From assembly GCA_014729915.1 (NCBI GenBank), contig WJJD01000054.1:1-34216 (forward strand): a stretch of 34,216 bases of DNA, written 5' to 3'. Every line of letters begins with the position of its first letter. Positions within the stretch are counted from its first letter, which is position 1. The notes below the pieces were generated by a model. It was given only the letters and a program-made list of their open reading frames with translations, had not been told where the DNA came from and made no database searches. Below are positions 1 through 8,500 of the stretch, one piece after another. A program made the translations under genes and the position numbers. The DNA comes from Candidatus Woesearchaeota archaeon. GTDB lineage: Archaea > Nanobdellota > Nanobdellia > Woesearchaeales > GW2011-AR15.

Positions 1-516
1 ACCTCCGTAAAGAGCAACATTTGAACCGAATTTTTCAAAAACATGGCCAGCGGATCTGGTAATCTTTGCAAGAGTCCTATGATTATTTTTTTCAAGTTGT
101 TCTGCTTTTGTTTCAAAATAAATATTTGCAGCAGAAAAACCCTCACCAATGTAATTGGCAAATTTTCCTCTGAGAATCGGATAAGCAATTGCTCCGGCAA
201 CCGCACCTGCAGCAGAACCGACTCCGGGCAAAACAGAACCTGCAGCAGCACCATAGCCAGCACCTGTTGCAATCATCCTTAACGGAAAGATGATAGAATT
301 TGCTCTCTCAACAGTGTAATTAGCAGCATCAGCAAAATAAGAGGCAGGAGTCTTTTCTAAGCTTGCATCAGTCTCAAAAGGTTTGGCTGCATTTGGAAAC
401 ATAGCCCTGACAGTGCTTTGCAATGTGGATTTTACTGCTTGTCCCGGATCATCGATAATCTTTTCAAGTCCTCCGGTTCCGGGAGGTTTAAATTGCGCCG
501 CAATTGTTCCTGCCAT
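1..516 (-). CDS. Hypothetical protein, C-terminus beyond the left edge
   Basis: An open frame starts at the ATG at 516-514 and stays open for 172 codons to the window edge, so the stop codon lies outside. The protein begins MAGTIAAQFKPPGTGG. Residues about 80-115 form a Gly/Ala-rich hydrophobic stretch (IATGAGYGAAAGSVLPG, then AAGAVAGAIAYP) resembling a glycine-zipper membrane segment, and it is followed by a charged, probably helical part. I do not recognise the family. Codon choice and the long open frame support a real gene. No Shine-Dalgarno sequence is evident; a TATA-like stretch lies about 75 bp upstream. The rightward frame at 43-282 on the opposite strand is a shadow of this gene. 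Confidence 0.7.
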   Translation of the reverse strand, partial: MAGTIAAQFKPPGTGGLEKIIDDPGQAVKSTLQSTVRAMFPNAAKPFETDASLEKTPASYFADAANYTVERANSIIFPLRMIATGAGYGAAAGSVLPGVGSAAGAVAGAIAYPILRGKFANYIGEGFSAANIYFETKAEQLEKNNHRTLAKITRSAGHVFEKFGSNVALYGG

Positions 517-590
517 TTTCACTATTTTTAAATTACGCTAACGTTTTGGTTGATAAATTTTCAACTTATAGATTTAATTTCAGGCAAATG

Positions 591-604
591 TTATATATAA
601 ATTT
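591..604 (-). promoter_or_regulatory. Possible TATA box for the left-edge gene
   Basis: Read on the minus strand this is an AT-only run (AAATTTATATATAA) about 75 bp before the ATG at 516. In archaea it would place the transcription start near position 565 and leave a leader of about 50 nt. The whole region is AT-rich, so the call is weak. Confidence 0.3.
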
Positions 605-741
605 ATCGATATTTTCACTATTTAAAAATACTCCTAAACTTATAAATTAAAAAAGAATAAACTAAATAGTTGATTTAAAAAGAAACAGAATCTAATAAAA
701 ACCAAAAAATACAAGGTCAAAGACTGGTAAAAAATGAAGTT

Positions 742-873
742 TTAGTTATCTATTCCTCTTAAAGCTGCTTTCCATGCAGGAATCAGTTTAATATTTTCTA
801 CTTTTTCTTCAGTGTTTTTTGTAATAATATTAAGTTCCTCTGAAAAAAGAAGTTTTAATCGGGGATTAAATAC
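742..873 (-). pseudogene. Remnant of a protein C-terminus
   Basis: The minus strand has an open stretch of 43 codons ending in TAA at 744-742, bounded upstream by an in-frame TAA at 876-874, with no start codon near its upstream end. The peptide reads VFNPRLKLLFSEELNIITKN and closes with LIPAWKAALRGIDN. This is normal-looking charged protein sequence rather than low-complexity translation. I infer the surviving 3' end of a decayed gene; its family is not recognisable. It may also be chance, because the stretch is short. Confidence 0.35.
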
Positions 874-919
874 TTAATTTAAAAAAAACAAAGGAAAAAG
901 ACTCGATGTAGGATGTGTT

Positions 920-1102
920 ATGATTCCTATAGAGTATTTTGAAAAACATCAAAATTCTTTAAGAAGAACTTTGAATTATTCTCTATAAACATCTGAAAAT
1001 AGAGATCAATTTATAGATAATTCAAAGTTCTCTATAGAAAAATCAGGTAAATTTGAAGAGTTTATTAATTATTGGAATTTAAGTCTAAAATGTAAAATTT
1101 AA
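920..1102 (+). pseudogene. Small reading frame interrupted by one TAA
   Basis: The frame from the ATG at 920 reads MIPIEYFEKHQNSLRRTLNY and stops at a TAA at 986-988. It then continues without another stop for 37 codons, ending IEKSGKFEEFINYWNLSLKC plus KI at the TAA at 1100-1102. Both halves look like ordinary charged protein, which suggests one small gene of about 60 residues broken by a nonsense mutation. The internal TAA lies inside the left arm of the 965-1031 hairpin. The family is unknown. Chance remains possible. Confidence 0.35.
965..1031. repeat. Long imperfect inverted repeat (hairpin)
   Basis: The left arm 965-989 pairs with the right arm 1010-1031 over 22 base pairs, with one three-base bulge (TCT, about 980-982) and a 20-base loop. 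The core arms AACTTTGAATTAT and ATAATTCAAAGTT are perfect complements. The hairpin lies inside the degraded frame at 920-1102 and may be a remnant of an inserted palindromic element or a structured RNA. Confidence 0.6.
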
Positions 1103-1138
1103 TGTCTGGTAGGAATTTTACTTTTTTTTTTAGAACCC

Positions 1139-2668
1139 CTAAATGGATTTTTGTAAAAAATCCATTAAATTCCTTTTTTTCTCATCAATAGAAATACCAA
1201 TCAAATACATTTTTTTTCCTGAGTATTTTTTATAATAGTTTTTTTCTTTTATTTGTTCAAGTGCTTTTTTTAGAGCATTTTTTCCTTTCTTAAGTTCAAG
1301 AATATAGATAATATCTTTATGTCTGATAACAATATCTCTCCTTCCTAGATTAGTCATCTCTTCTGCTTTTGCATCAATACCTGCTGCCCACAAAAGAGTT
1401 AATAAGACAGCATGATAAAATGATTCATTTTTTGAAAAAAGATTATATGGAATCATTGAAAATGTTTTTTGGAATTCTTGAAAAACATTTTCAAAATCAT
1501 TTTTATCAAATGCGATTTCTAAATTGTGTTTTATTTCAGGAGCATCTTCTACATTGTAAATATTATCAAGAAACAAAGTTGCAAAAGCATTTTTTACTTC
1601 ATTATTAGGATAATCAAGTTTATAATACCTGCTCATACTTTTTTTTATTGTTAAATACCCTGCCTGGAAAAGAAAACTTTCAGGACTAGCTTTTTCAATT
1701 TCTTTTTTATTTGTAAAATCAATATCAACAATCTTTTCTCTGATATTTACATTATCAATTTTCTTTTTTTTTACAAGTTTAACAAGAAAACTTGGTGTCC
1801 CTGTTTCATACCAGTAATTCCTGAATTCATTCTCAGCAAACATAATTAAAATCGAGAAAGGATTATAAACAAAATGATTGCCATCAAAACTAAATCCATT
1901 ATACCAATCCTTAATTTTATCAAGAAGTTCAAATTGAGATTTATTCATTATTTTTGAGGTTTTTTGAAGGTTTTTTTTAAAATATTTTTTAATTTCTTTC
2001 TCAGTCAATCCTAAGAACTCAGAATACTCGCTGCTTAAACTAATATCTCTAAGATGATTCAGAGTAGAAAACACACCTACTTTAGAAAACTTTGAAATGC
2101 CTGTTAAAAACACATGCTTCAGATACTGGTCAGTTGGTTTAAGTATATCATAACAGCTTCTTAGAACTTCTCTTACTTTTTGTGCTTTTTTAACATTTGT
2201 GATATTATCCAGGATTGGTTTATCATATTCATCAATCAAAACAACAACTTTTTCGACTTTAGATAATTCTTCTATTATTTCTTTAAATAAACTGCTGATA
2301 ATTCTTTTTTTAATATTTAAATTATGTTTTTTTGCTTCAGAAGTAATTAGATCATGAACACTTTGTTTAAATTCTTCTATAGAACCTGTTGAATAAGTTG
2401 CACTCATATCAAGTCTGATTACAGGATATTTTTTAAAATCCCATTTATCATGGATATAAAGACCTTTGAACAATTCTTTTTTTCCTGAAAAAAGATAATA
2501 TAATGTTGATAATGTTAATGATTTTCCAAATCTTCTGGGTCTTGACAGAAATACAGGAGTTCCTTGTTTTATTAAATCAAATAAATATTTTGTTTTATCT
2601 ACATAGATATAATTACCATTAATTATTTTCTTAAAATCCTGTATTCCAATTGGAAGTTTTTTTGGCAT
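1139..2668 (-). CDS. AAA-ATPase-like protein with C-terminal PD-(D/E)XK nuclease-like domain
   Basis: This 509-residue protein fits the AAA-ATPase_like plus DUF1703 architecture (Pfam PF09820 and PF08011), known from many bacteria and some archaea. The N-terminus (IGIQDFKKIINGNYIYVDKT) is the family hallmark. The Walker A region is RPRRFGKSLT with Lys49, and the Walker B strand is VVVLIDEYDKP near residue 145. The stretch FLTGISKFSKVGVFSTLNHL is typical of the family. The C-terminal domain keeps the nuclease-like residues GRRDIVI and YILELKKGK (Asp, then Glu-x-Lys). Its cellular role is unknown; a mobile-element or defence link is often suggested. It is a single gene, divergent from the ATPase at 2849, with a TATA box about 30 bp upstream. 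Length matches the family, so it appears intact. Confidence 0.9.
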   Translation of the reverse strand: MPKKLPIGIQDFKKIINGNYIYVDKTKYLFDLIKQGTPVFLSRPRRFGKSLTLSTLYYLFSGKKELFKGLYIHDKWDFKKYPVIRLDMSATYSTGSIEEFKQSVHDLITSEAKKHNLNIKKRIISSLFKEIIEELSKVEKVVVLIDEYDKPILDNITNVKKAQKVREVLRSCYDILKPTDQYLKHVFLTGISKFSKVGVFSTLNHLRDISLSSEYSEFLGLTEKEIKKYFKKNLQKTSKIMNKSQFELLDKIKDWYNGFSFDGNHFVYNPFSILIMFAENEFRNYWYETGTPSFLVKLVKKKKIDNVNIREKIVDIDFTNKKEIEKASPESFLFQAGYLTIKKSMSRYYKLDYPNNEVKNAFATLFLDNIYNVEDAPEIKHNLEIAFDKNDFENVFQEFQKTFSMIPYNLFSKNESFYHAVLLTLLWAAGIDAKAEEMTNLGRRDIVIRHKDIIYILELKKGKNALKKALEQIKEKNYYKKYSGKKMYLIGISIDEKKRNLMDFLQKSI

Positions 2669-2695
2669 TTTTTATTAATTAAACTAAGTATAGGT

Positions 2696-2708
2696 TCTTT
2701 ATAAATAT
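2696..2708 (-). promoter_or_regulatory. TATA box for the leftward ATPase gene
   Basis: The minus-strand sequence here reads ATATTTATAAAGA, ending about 28 bp before the ATG at 2668. With the usual archaeal distance of about 26 bp from box to start site, the mRNA would have almost no leader. Confidence 0.5.
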
Positions 2709-2781
2709 TATTAAATCTGATTTCTTTTTCTTTTTTAGCTTCTATTGGAGTAGGTGAAAGGAATTATAAAAAGCAATCCAG

Positions 2782-2808
2782 TATGAATTTTACAAAGGAA
2801 AATTCATA
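2782..2808. repeat. Perfect inverted repeat upstream of the rightward ATPase promoter
   Basis: The arms TATGAATTTT (2782-2791) and AAAATTCATA (2799-2808) are perfect complements separated by seven bases. The site sits about 12 bp upstream of the TATA box at 2820-2828, where an activator or repressor dimer could bind. It is one of two palindromes bracketing this promoter. Confidence 0.6.
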
Positions 2809-2818
2809 AAGAAAAAGT

Positions 2819-2828
2819 TTTATAAATA
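2819..2828 (+). promoter_or_regulatory. TATA box for a probably leaderless ATPase transcript
   Basis: TTTATAAATA lies 21-30 bp before the A of the ATG at 2849. That is the distance expected if transcription starts at or next to the start codon. No Shine-Dalgarno sequence is present, which agrees with a leaderless mRNA. Confidence 0.65.
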
Positions 2829-2856
2829 CCAATTGGTTACTTAACCAAATGGTATT
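2825..2856. promoter_or_regulatory. Palindromic candidate operator over the start codon
   Basis: AATACCAATTGGTT (2825-2838) and AACCAAATGGTATT (2843-2856) are complementary at 13 of 14 positions, with a 4-base spacer. The site begins at the TATA box and covers the predicted transcription start and the ATG at 2849. A protein bound here would block transcription initiation, so autoregulation by a product of the unit is plausible (inference). Confidence 0.6.
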
Positions 2857-4408
2857 AATTAATAACATATATCCAAAAGACAGACAGAGATTATTTACAA
2901 ACAGGAAAAAAGAATTAAAATTAATAGAATATAATGTTGAAAGTTTCTTGAAAACCGGATTAAGAAAACATCTGGTTCTAATAGGGTTAAGAAGAATAGG
3001 CAAATCTTTGATTATTTATGAATTTATTAAAAGAAATAAAAATAAGATTAATATTTCATACATTGACTTAAAAAAGACAAGTATGGAGCCCCAGTATTTT
3101 GCTACCGATTATATAAAAAAAGTACTTCAATGGTCTTTAAAAACAAAAGAAGAGGATTTATTGATTCTTGCAAATAAATTAAATAATGAAAAAATATTTG
3201 AACAAGTGAATGATTTTTTAAATAAAAAAACTAAAAAAAATTACCTTGATCAGATTAATTTTGCATTTTCATTCCCTGAGTTATTATCAAAACTTCTAAA
3301 TAAAAAAATTGTAATCTGCATTGATGAATTCCAGGATATTTTAGGTATGAACAGATATAAGGGTATTGATGATATTATTGATATTTTCAGGACTCATCTG
3401 CAATCTCAATCAAATACATTCTACATAATAACTGGTTCTGTAATAACAACAATGGAAAAAATTTGTTTGGATGATAAATCAGCCTTATTTTTGCATTTTA
3501 ATAAAATTATTAATCTATATAATTTTACAAAAGAAGATAGTTTTGCCTTAATAAAGAAAATATTCAAGCAGGAGCAACTGAGTATTCATGTTAAAGACAT
3601 TCTGTTTACTCTTTTCAAAAAAACAACAGGCAATCCTTTTTATTTAACAATTTTAACTCAAAAAATCATTGAACTAAATAAACTCTTTGATTTAGAAATT
3701 GACGAGAATCTAATTAATAAAGCATTCCTTATAGAATTAACTAATAAAAATTCCCGATTATATAATTATTTTAATTATATTTTTGAAAATTCATTAGAAA
3801 AAGCAAGAGGAAAAGCAAGTTTAAAATCTGTTTTGTTTGAACTGGCAAAAGAACAGCCTGATTCTCTAAGCAACTTATCAGAAAAATTAAATAAAAAATC
3901 TGGTGAAATGAGAACATTATTAAAAAGATTAATTGAAGTAGATTTAGTTATTCAAAAACAAAATAAGTATTTATTTAGAGATAATTTATTGAGAAAATGG
4001 GTTGCATTATTTTATTTAGGGATCAATATTGAAGTTACTAGTTCATCTAAATTCATTAATGAATTGCTTTCTCAGTTTCAGGAAAAATACCAAAGAGTAT
4101 CAACAGAACTTGGCAGAGCAACGGAATACGAATACAAGGTAAAACTTGAAAAAAAGTTAAATATAAAATTAAATAACTACAATAAAAACAATCTGGAGTT
4201 TGATCTTGTTGGAAAAAAGAATAATATTTATTATATTTTTGAAATAAAACATAGAAATAAACCTGCAAATTATAAAGATGTAAAAAACTTTTTAGAAAAA
4301 GTAGAAAAATCTGAATTCAAAAAAATAAAACTTTTTTTTATATCCAAATCAGGGTTTACAAAACAAGCAGAAGGATTGATTGAAAAGAATGGCATTGGAA
4401 TATTATGA
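2849..4408 (+). CDS. Archaeal ATPase with C-terminal nuclease-like (DUF234-type) domain
   Basis: This 519-residue protein matches the archaeal ATPase family (PF01637) with a C-terminal region of the DUF234 type. The start region RLFTNRKKELKLIE is the usual entry to the fold. Walker A is IGLRRIGKSL, Walker B is KIVICIDEFQDILG, and FYIITGSVI is the sensor-1 strand. A winged-helix stretch follows around residues 330-380 (SDSLSNLSEKLNKKSGEMRT). The C-terminus has a PD-(D/E)XK-like pattern: LEFDLVGKKN, then YYIFEIKHR. The start at 2849 is supported by the TATA box position and by the absence of a Shine-Dalgarno site. It leads a three-gene unit, overlapping the next gene by 20 bp. Members of this family are abundant in archaea and of unclear function; links to mobile DNA or defence are inferences. 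Confidence 0.88.
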   Translation: MVLINNIYPKDRQRLFTNRKKELKLIEYNVESFLKTGLRKHLVLIGLRRIGKSLIIYEFIKRNKNKINISYIDLKKTSMEPQYFATDYIKKVLQWSLKTKEEDLLILANKLNNEKIFEQVNDFLNKKTKKNYLDQINFAFSFPELLSKLLNKKIVICIDEFQDILGMNRYKGIDDIIDIFRTHLQSQSNTFYIITGSVITTMEKICLDDKSALFLHFNKIINLYNFTKEDSFALIKKIFKQEQLSIHVKDILFTLFKKTTGNPFYLTILTQKIIELNKLFDLEIDENLINKAFLIELTNKNSRLYNYFNYIFENSLEKARGKASLKSVLFELAKEQPDSLSNLSEKLNKKSGEMRTLLKRLIEVDLVIQKQNKYLFRDNLLRKWVALFYLGINIEVTSSSKFINELLSQFQEKYQRVSTELGRATEYEYKVKLEKKLNIKLNNYNKNNLEFDLVGKKNNIYYIFEIKHRNKPANYKDVKNFLEKVEKSEFKKIKLFFISKSGFTKQAEGLIEKNGIGIL

Positions 4409-4916
4409 AATTCTGCTAAAAAAGCATACAGATTATCTTGTAGTGAGCGGCTATGTGAGTATTTCAACAGGCAGGACAAGAGGAACAGAAAATATTGATA
4501 TTATTTGTCCGATTATAGATAAAATAAAATTTCAGGAATTATTTTCAGACCTTGACAACAATAAATTCTGGTGTTATCAGGGAGATAAGGCACAAGAAGT
4601 TTATAATCAATATTTCAGTTCATTAACTACTATCAGATTTGCAAAAGAAAATCAGATTTTTCCAAATATAAAACTAATTCCTTTTAAAAAAACAGATAAA
4701 ATCAAATCTTTTGAGTTTAATCATCCACAGAAAATAATAATAGAAGATTTTGAATTTAAAATTCCTCAGATTGAATTTGAGATTGCCTACAAAGAAAAAG
4801 TTCTTAAAGGAAAAAAGGATATTTCTGATGCAAAACATCTCAGGATTTTCTTTTCTGATATAATAAAAGAATACAAAATAAAAAAATTCAAAAAATTAAT
4901 TCAGACTGAATCATGA
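4389..4916 (+). CDS. Nucleotidyltransferase-like protein
   Basis: This is a 175-residue protein. The ATG at 4389 is preferred over an in-frame TTG at 4380. The N-terminal segment YLVVSGYVSISTGRTRGTEN followed by IDII resembles the nucleotidyltransferase core, in which a Gly-Ser-type loop is followed by a D-x-D pair. Here the acidic pair reads E-N-I-D, so one expected Asp is Asn; activity is therefore uncertain. The rest is charged (EFEIAYKEKVLKGKKDISDA, as in substrate-loop regions of AbiEii-like proteins). It overlaps the ATPase gene by 20 bp and the next gene by 4 bp (ATGA), so translation is coupled. The neighbourhood suggests a toxin-antitoxin or defence-like cassette, which is inference. 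Confidence 0.7.
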   Translation: MALEYYEILLKKHTDYLVVSGYVSISTGRTRGTENIDIICPIIDKIKFQELFSDLDNNKFWCYQGDKAQEVYNQYFSSLTTIRFAKENQIFPNIKLIPFKKTDKIKSFEFNHPQKIIIEDFEFKIPQIEFEIAYKEKVLKGKKDISDAKHLRIFFSDIIKEYKIKKFKKLIQTES

Positions 4917-5101
4917 TGGATTATGTAAAAATCTATGCTGAAAAAATAAAAAACAATAATTCAAATTTTAAGCAATATAAAGAATTGATTGACAGCCAGA
5001 TTCAATCAAGTAAAGAGATCTTTTCAAAAAGATTCGGAAAAGGAAAAACTTTTAAAAAAAACGCTAGAAAATATTTGAAAGAAATCGGATTATTGGAATA
5101 G
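4913..5101 (+). CDS. Small basic protein paired with the nucleotidyltransferase-like gene
   Basis: This 62-residue, lysine-rich protein begins MMDYVKIYAEKIKNNNSNFK and ends NARKYLKEIGLLE. It overlaps the preceding stop codon by ATGA; a second ATG three bases later could also be the start. The sequence is mostly helix-forming, with no membrane segment and no signal peptide. I recall similar short frames next to nucleotidyltransferase-like genes in other archaea, but cannot verify that here. Tight coupling suggests the two products interact, for example as antitoxin and toxin or as subunit and cofactor. It ends just before an oligo-T run. Confidence 0.65.
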   Translation: MMDYVKIYAEKIKNNNSNFKQYKELIDSQIQSSKEIFSKRFGKGKTFKKNARKYLKEIGLLE

Positions 5102-5118
5102 GTTATATTCACCCTGAA

Positions 5119-5126
5119 TTTTTTTT
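5119..5126 (+). terminator. Oligo-T terminator of the ATPase unit
   Basis: Eight consecutive T residues lie 18 bp after the stop codon at 5101. Archaeal RNA polymerase ends transcription at such T runs without needing a hairpin. Confidence 0.5.
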
Positions 5127-5160
5127 CAAGATTATTCAAATTATCATAGCTTTTGTTCGG

Positions 5161-5175
5161 CAAATTTAAAATTTG
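5161..5175. repeat. Perfect 15-base palindrome
   Basis: CAAATTTAAAATTTG is self-complementary around its central base. It lies in the gap between the ATPase unit and the tandem repeats. It may be part of termination or a protein-binding site; being AT-rich, it could also be chance. Confidence 0.35.
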
Positions 5176-5274
5176 ATATTTAAGGGCAAGATTGAATTGT
5201 CCGGAACCGACAGACAGAATTTATTTCTGGAGAGCCTTATTAACCATAAAGATATTATTTCCCAAACCGTAGTT

Positions 5275-5495
5275 GCAGATGAATTTCTGAGTTTCAGAAA
5301 TTCAAAATCAGGAAAGTAACAAGCACAACCAATAGCTGCAGATGAATTTCTGAGTTTCAGATATTCAAAAACCCGAAAGTAACAAGCACAAACCAATAGC
5401 CGCAGATGAATTTCTGAGTTTCAGAAATTCAAACACCCGAAAGTAAACAAGCACAACCCCTAGCCGCAGATGAATTTCTGAGTTTCAGAAATTCA
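5275..5495. repeat. Four tandem 63-64 bp repeats, each carrying a hairpin
   Basis: Copies start at 5275, 5338, 5402 and 5466, spaced 63, 64 and 64 bp apart; the last is cut short at about 30 bp. Each begins GCAGATGAATTTCTGAGTTT. The palindrome is GAATTTCTGA, GTT, TCAGAAATTC, with perfect 10-base arms (one mismatch in copy two). The rest of the unit (AAGTAACAAGCACAACC, then AATAGC) is also conserved, so this is a tandem repeat and not a CRISPR. The last copy ends within 10 bp of the TATA box of the large secreted-protein gene. An array of regulator-binding sites or a phase-variation element is plausible. Confidence 0.85.
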
Positions 5496-5498
5496 TAA

Positions 5499-5508
5499 AA
5501 TATATAAA
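5499..5508 (+). promoter_or_regulatory. TATA box for the vWA secreted protein
   Basis: AATATATAAA lies about 31-40 bp before the ATG at 5539, giving a predicted leader of roughly 10 nt. It directly follows the last hairpin repeat, so factors bound to the repeats would contact the initiation complex. Confidence 0.6.
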
Positions 5509-5538
5509 GTTTAAAAATCCTTTAATAAACATTAAATA

Positions 5539-8500
5539 ATGAGCATGAGTAAAAAAAGAGGAATTCTGAATCTGATATTTATAATTATATCAATAATATT
5601 TTTCATAAACATAGTAAAAGCACAGTGGCTCTACTGCGGTGTTGAAAACCCTGATGGTACATCAGCAGGCCAGAATAGTGTTGTTTTTGATCCGACAGGG
5701 GGAACACCAAATGCAATATGCAGCTACCAATGGTCAATATACTGCAGCCAGATTGGAGACTACAGGAGATGGGCATATTCAGATGATGCAACAGAATATA
5801 TTGTTGGTGTAAACACAGATGATCCTTCTCATCCGCAATATCACTGGGGAACAACATATTCAGACAGACAGGACAGACAGATAATACATAGCTGCAACTG
5901 TGTTGCCTGTAACCTGGATAACCCTGATCTTTGCAACATAACCGGAAGATGGATGACCTGTGATGAAAACCAGGTTATTGAAAGTACAGAATGCAGTTAT
6001 TACTGCTACCCTTTTTGTCCTGTTGATACAAGCTCAAGAGACTTCTGCAATGCAACAATTCCCTGCCAAGGATCAGAGACCTGCTGTGATAACATGTGCT
6101 ATGAAACAGACACAAATAAAAAAAACTGCGGAACATGCGGAAATGATTGTGAGTTTTTAGAATACTGCAATTCAGGAATATGTGAATCATTATGGCTCTG
6201 GTCACCAGATGCACAGACAGAATGCAGCTGCTATGACGGCATTGACAATGACAGGAACGGAATAATTGATGAAGGTTGTGATTGTGTTGAAGCAGAAGAA
6301 AATCTGACTGGTACACCAATTGATATGATGCTTGCAATAGACAGAAGCGGGAGCATGAACAGCCAGACACAGTCTGGAGATACAAAAATGGATATTGCAA
6401 AAACATCATCTATAAATTTTATTAATATGGACGTCTGGATTGAAACTGATGCGATGGGACTGGTTACTTTCGGAACACAGGCAACCCTTGACCAATCAAT
6501 GCTTCTTATGACTTATCCTAACAGAGAAATATTAAATGACACTGTGCTCTCTATCTCACCTGGAGGATATACTGCAATGGGAGATGCAATTAATCTTGCT
6601 GTAAATGAGATTTTAACAGGAACATCCTCTCACAAATATATCATTCTCCTATCGGACGGAATAAGCAACAGGGGAGAGGGTTCTCTTACAGCTGCACAAA
6701 ATGCTGCTGACAATAATATTGAGTTATATACTATCGGTATGGGTACAGATGTTGATGACTCAAAATTAATAAATATTGCTGAGATGACCGGAGGAGAATA
6801 CTTTTTTGCTGTGAACGGAGACGAGATAAATGATGTTTTCTTATACATAGGAAGAGAAATCAAAGGATATGAAAGACTGTGCGGACCTGACACAGATATA
6901 GGAGAATGTGATTTTGGTTCTCAAATCTGCAATGAAACAACACTACAGTGGCAAGGATGTGTTGGTGCTGTTTTTCCGACAGATGAAATTTGTGACGGAC
7001 TTGACAATGACTGTGATGGATTTATTGATGAAGGGGGGTGTGCATGCATCTCTGAAACAGAAGTCTGCGACGGGCTGGATAATGACTGTGACGGGCAGAT
7101 AGATGAGATTCCGGAATGTAATTGTGATGACGTAGAAACAAATTGCAACGACGGCATTGACAATAATTGCAATGGAGAATGGGATTATGATACTTTAGAC
7201 AGAGGATCTTTTGGAAATGTTCCTCCGCATGGAGATTCTGATTGTGCAATTAATCTTACAGATATTTCATTAGACCAAACCGATTACTGCAAAGATACTT
7301 GGTTTGAAGCTAATTGCACTCCTCATGTTTCTCCTGTAAACAGTGTTGAGATGTATGTTGATGAGAATTTAAATTCCATCCCTGATCAAGGAGAGTACTG
7401 CTCATATTTAAGATGGGAATTAAATTCCGCAGTATTTAACTGCAGTTCAAAAAACAACGGCCAAAAAAATGTAACGTGCATTGTAAATCAGTCAAAATCC
7501 TATCAGACAGGAACAAATCAGTCATTTGAAATAAATGTTCTCGGAGATACTCCTGTTGTAACACTTTATGATCCAAATAACAATACTCATATAGAAAATT
7601 ACTATAAATATTATGAAACTGTTTTTATATATAGTGTGCAGGATTCATCAGATAATATTTTCAACTGCACCTTGTTGCTGAATAATGAATCTGTATTAAA
7701 TAATACAGATATACCTGAAAGCACAATAGTTAATTTTACAATTAATCTGACATCTGATGATTATGAATGGCAGATAAGCTGTACAGACAACTCAATCTGT
7801 AGGAGTACAGGATACTCCGGCAAAAGAAAATTATCAATATCTTATCATGAAGAAATAGACATAAGATCTCTGGATTACAGTTACCTTACAAATCCTGAAT
7901 GCACATCACTGCCTGCAGTAACCCTAAACATATCTTATCCTCCTTTTGCACAAAGCTGCAGATTCGGAAATGAAAATAAGGATACCTGGTCTTCAACTTA
8001 TCCATTGTGGGAGCCATGCATCTCTCAAAAATACTGGATACTAAATAAAACAAAAGGTATCAGAACAGTTCATATTGAGATAAAATATAATGATACATAC
8101 ATATCAGGACTAAATGATACAATTGAATATGATCCTTTAGGAAAGTGCATGGATATTACTGAACCAATGCCCCCGAGTGTTGTTGACGACGGAAATTATT
8201 CTAATTCAGACAGCACTTTCCATGCTTACTGGTATGGAGCATATGACCCTGAATCAATTAAGTATAACCTCAGACTAGAGTATGAATATTTAATAAATGA
8301 TTCAAACGGAACAGTTGTGACCCATCCATTAGGAGGATGGAACAGTACTGGTTATGATACAGAAATTAATCTTATTAATCTGAATCTGAGCCATGGAGAA
8401 ACATATTATGTTCATGTTAAAGTAATAAATTCAAATAATTTAACTTCAACATATTCTTCTGACGGTATAACTGTTGATGTAGTTAATCCGGGTCTAACTT

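Noticed and set aside
920-1102. Stop-codon recoding of TAA in a functional small gene
   Set aside because: All three stop codons end normal genes in this window, and no other gene has an internal TAA; decay or chance is simpler.
5166-5396. Minus-strand protein with repeated cysteine motifs
   Set aside because: It is only the translation of the tandem DNA repeats, in a frame that stays open because the units are 63-64 bp with few stops; it has no other support.
5275-5495. CRISPR array
   Set aside because: Copies are regularly spaced and palindromic, but the sequences between the hairpins are also conserved from copy to copy, so there are no unique spacers. No cas gene is nearby.
5975-6409. 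Minus-strand protein of 144 residues opposite the vWA gene
   Set aside because: It lies wholly opposite a well-supported gene and is rich in His, Leu, Ser and Cys, as expected from reading the other strand of Asp/Asn/Gly/Cys-rich coding DNA.
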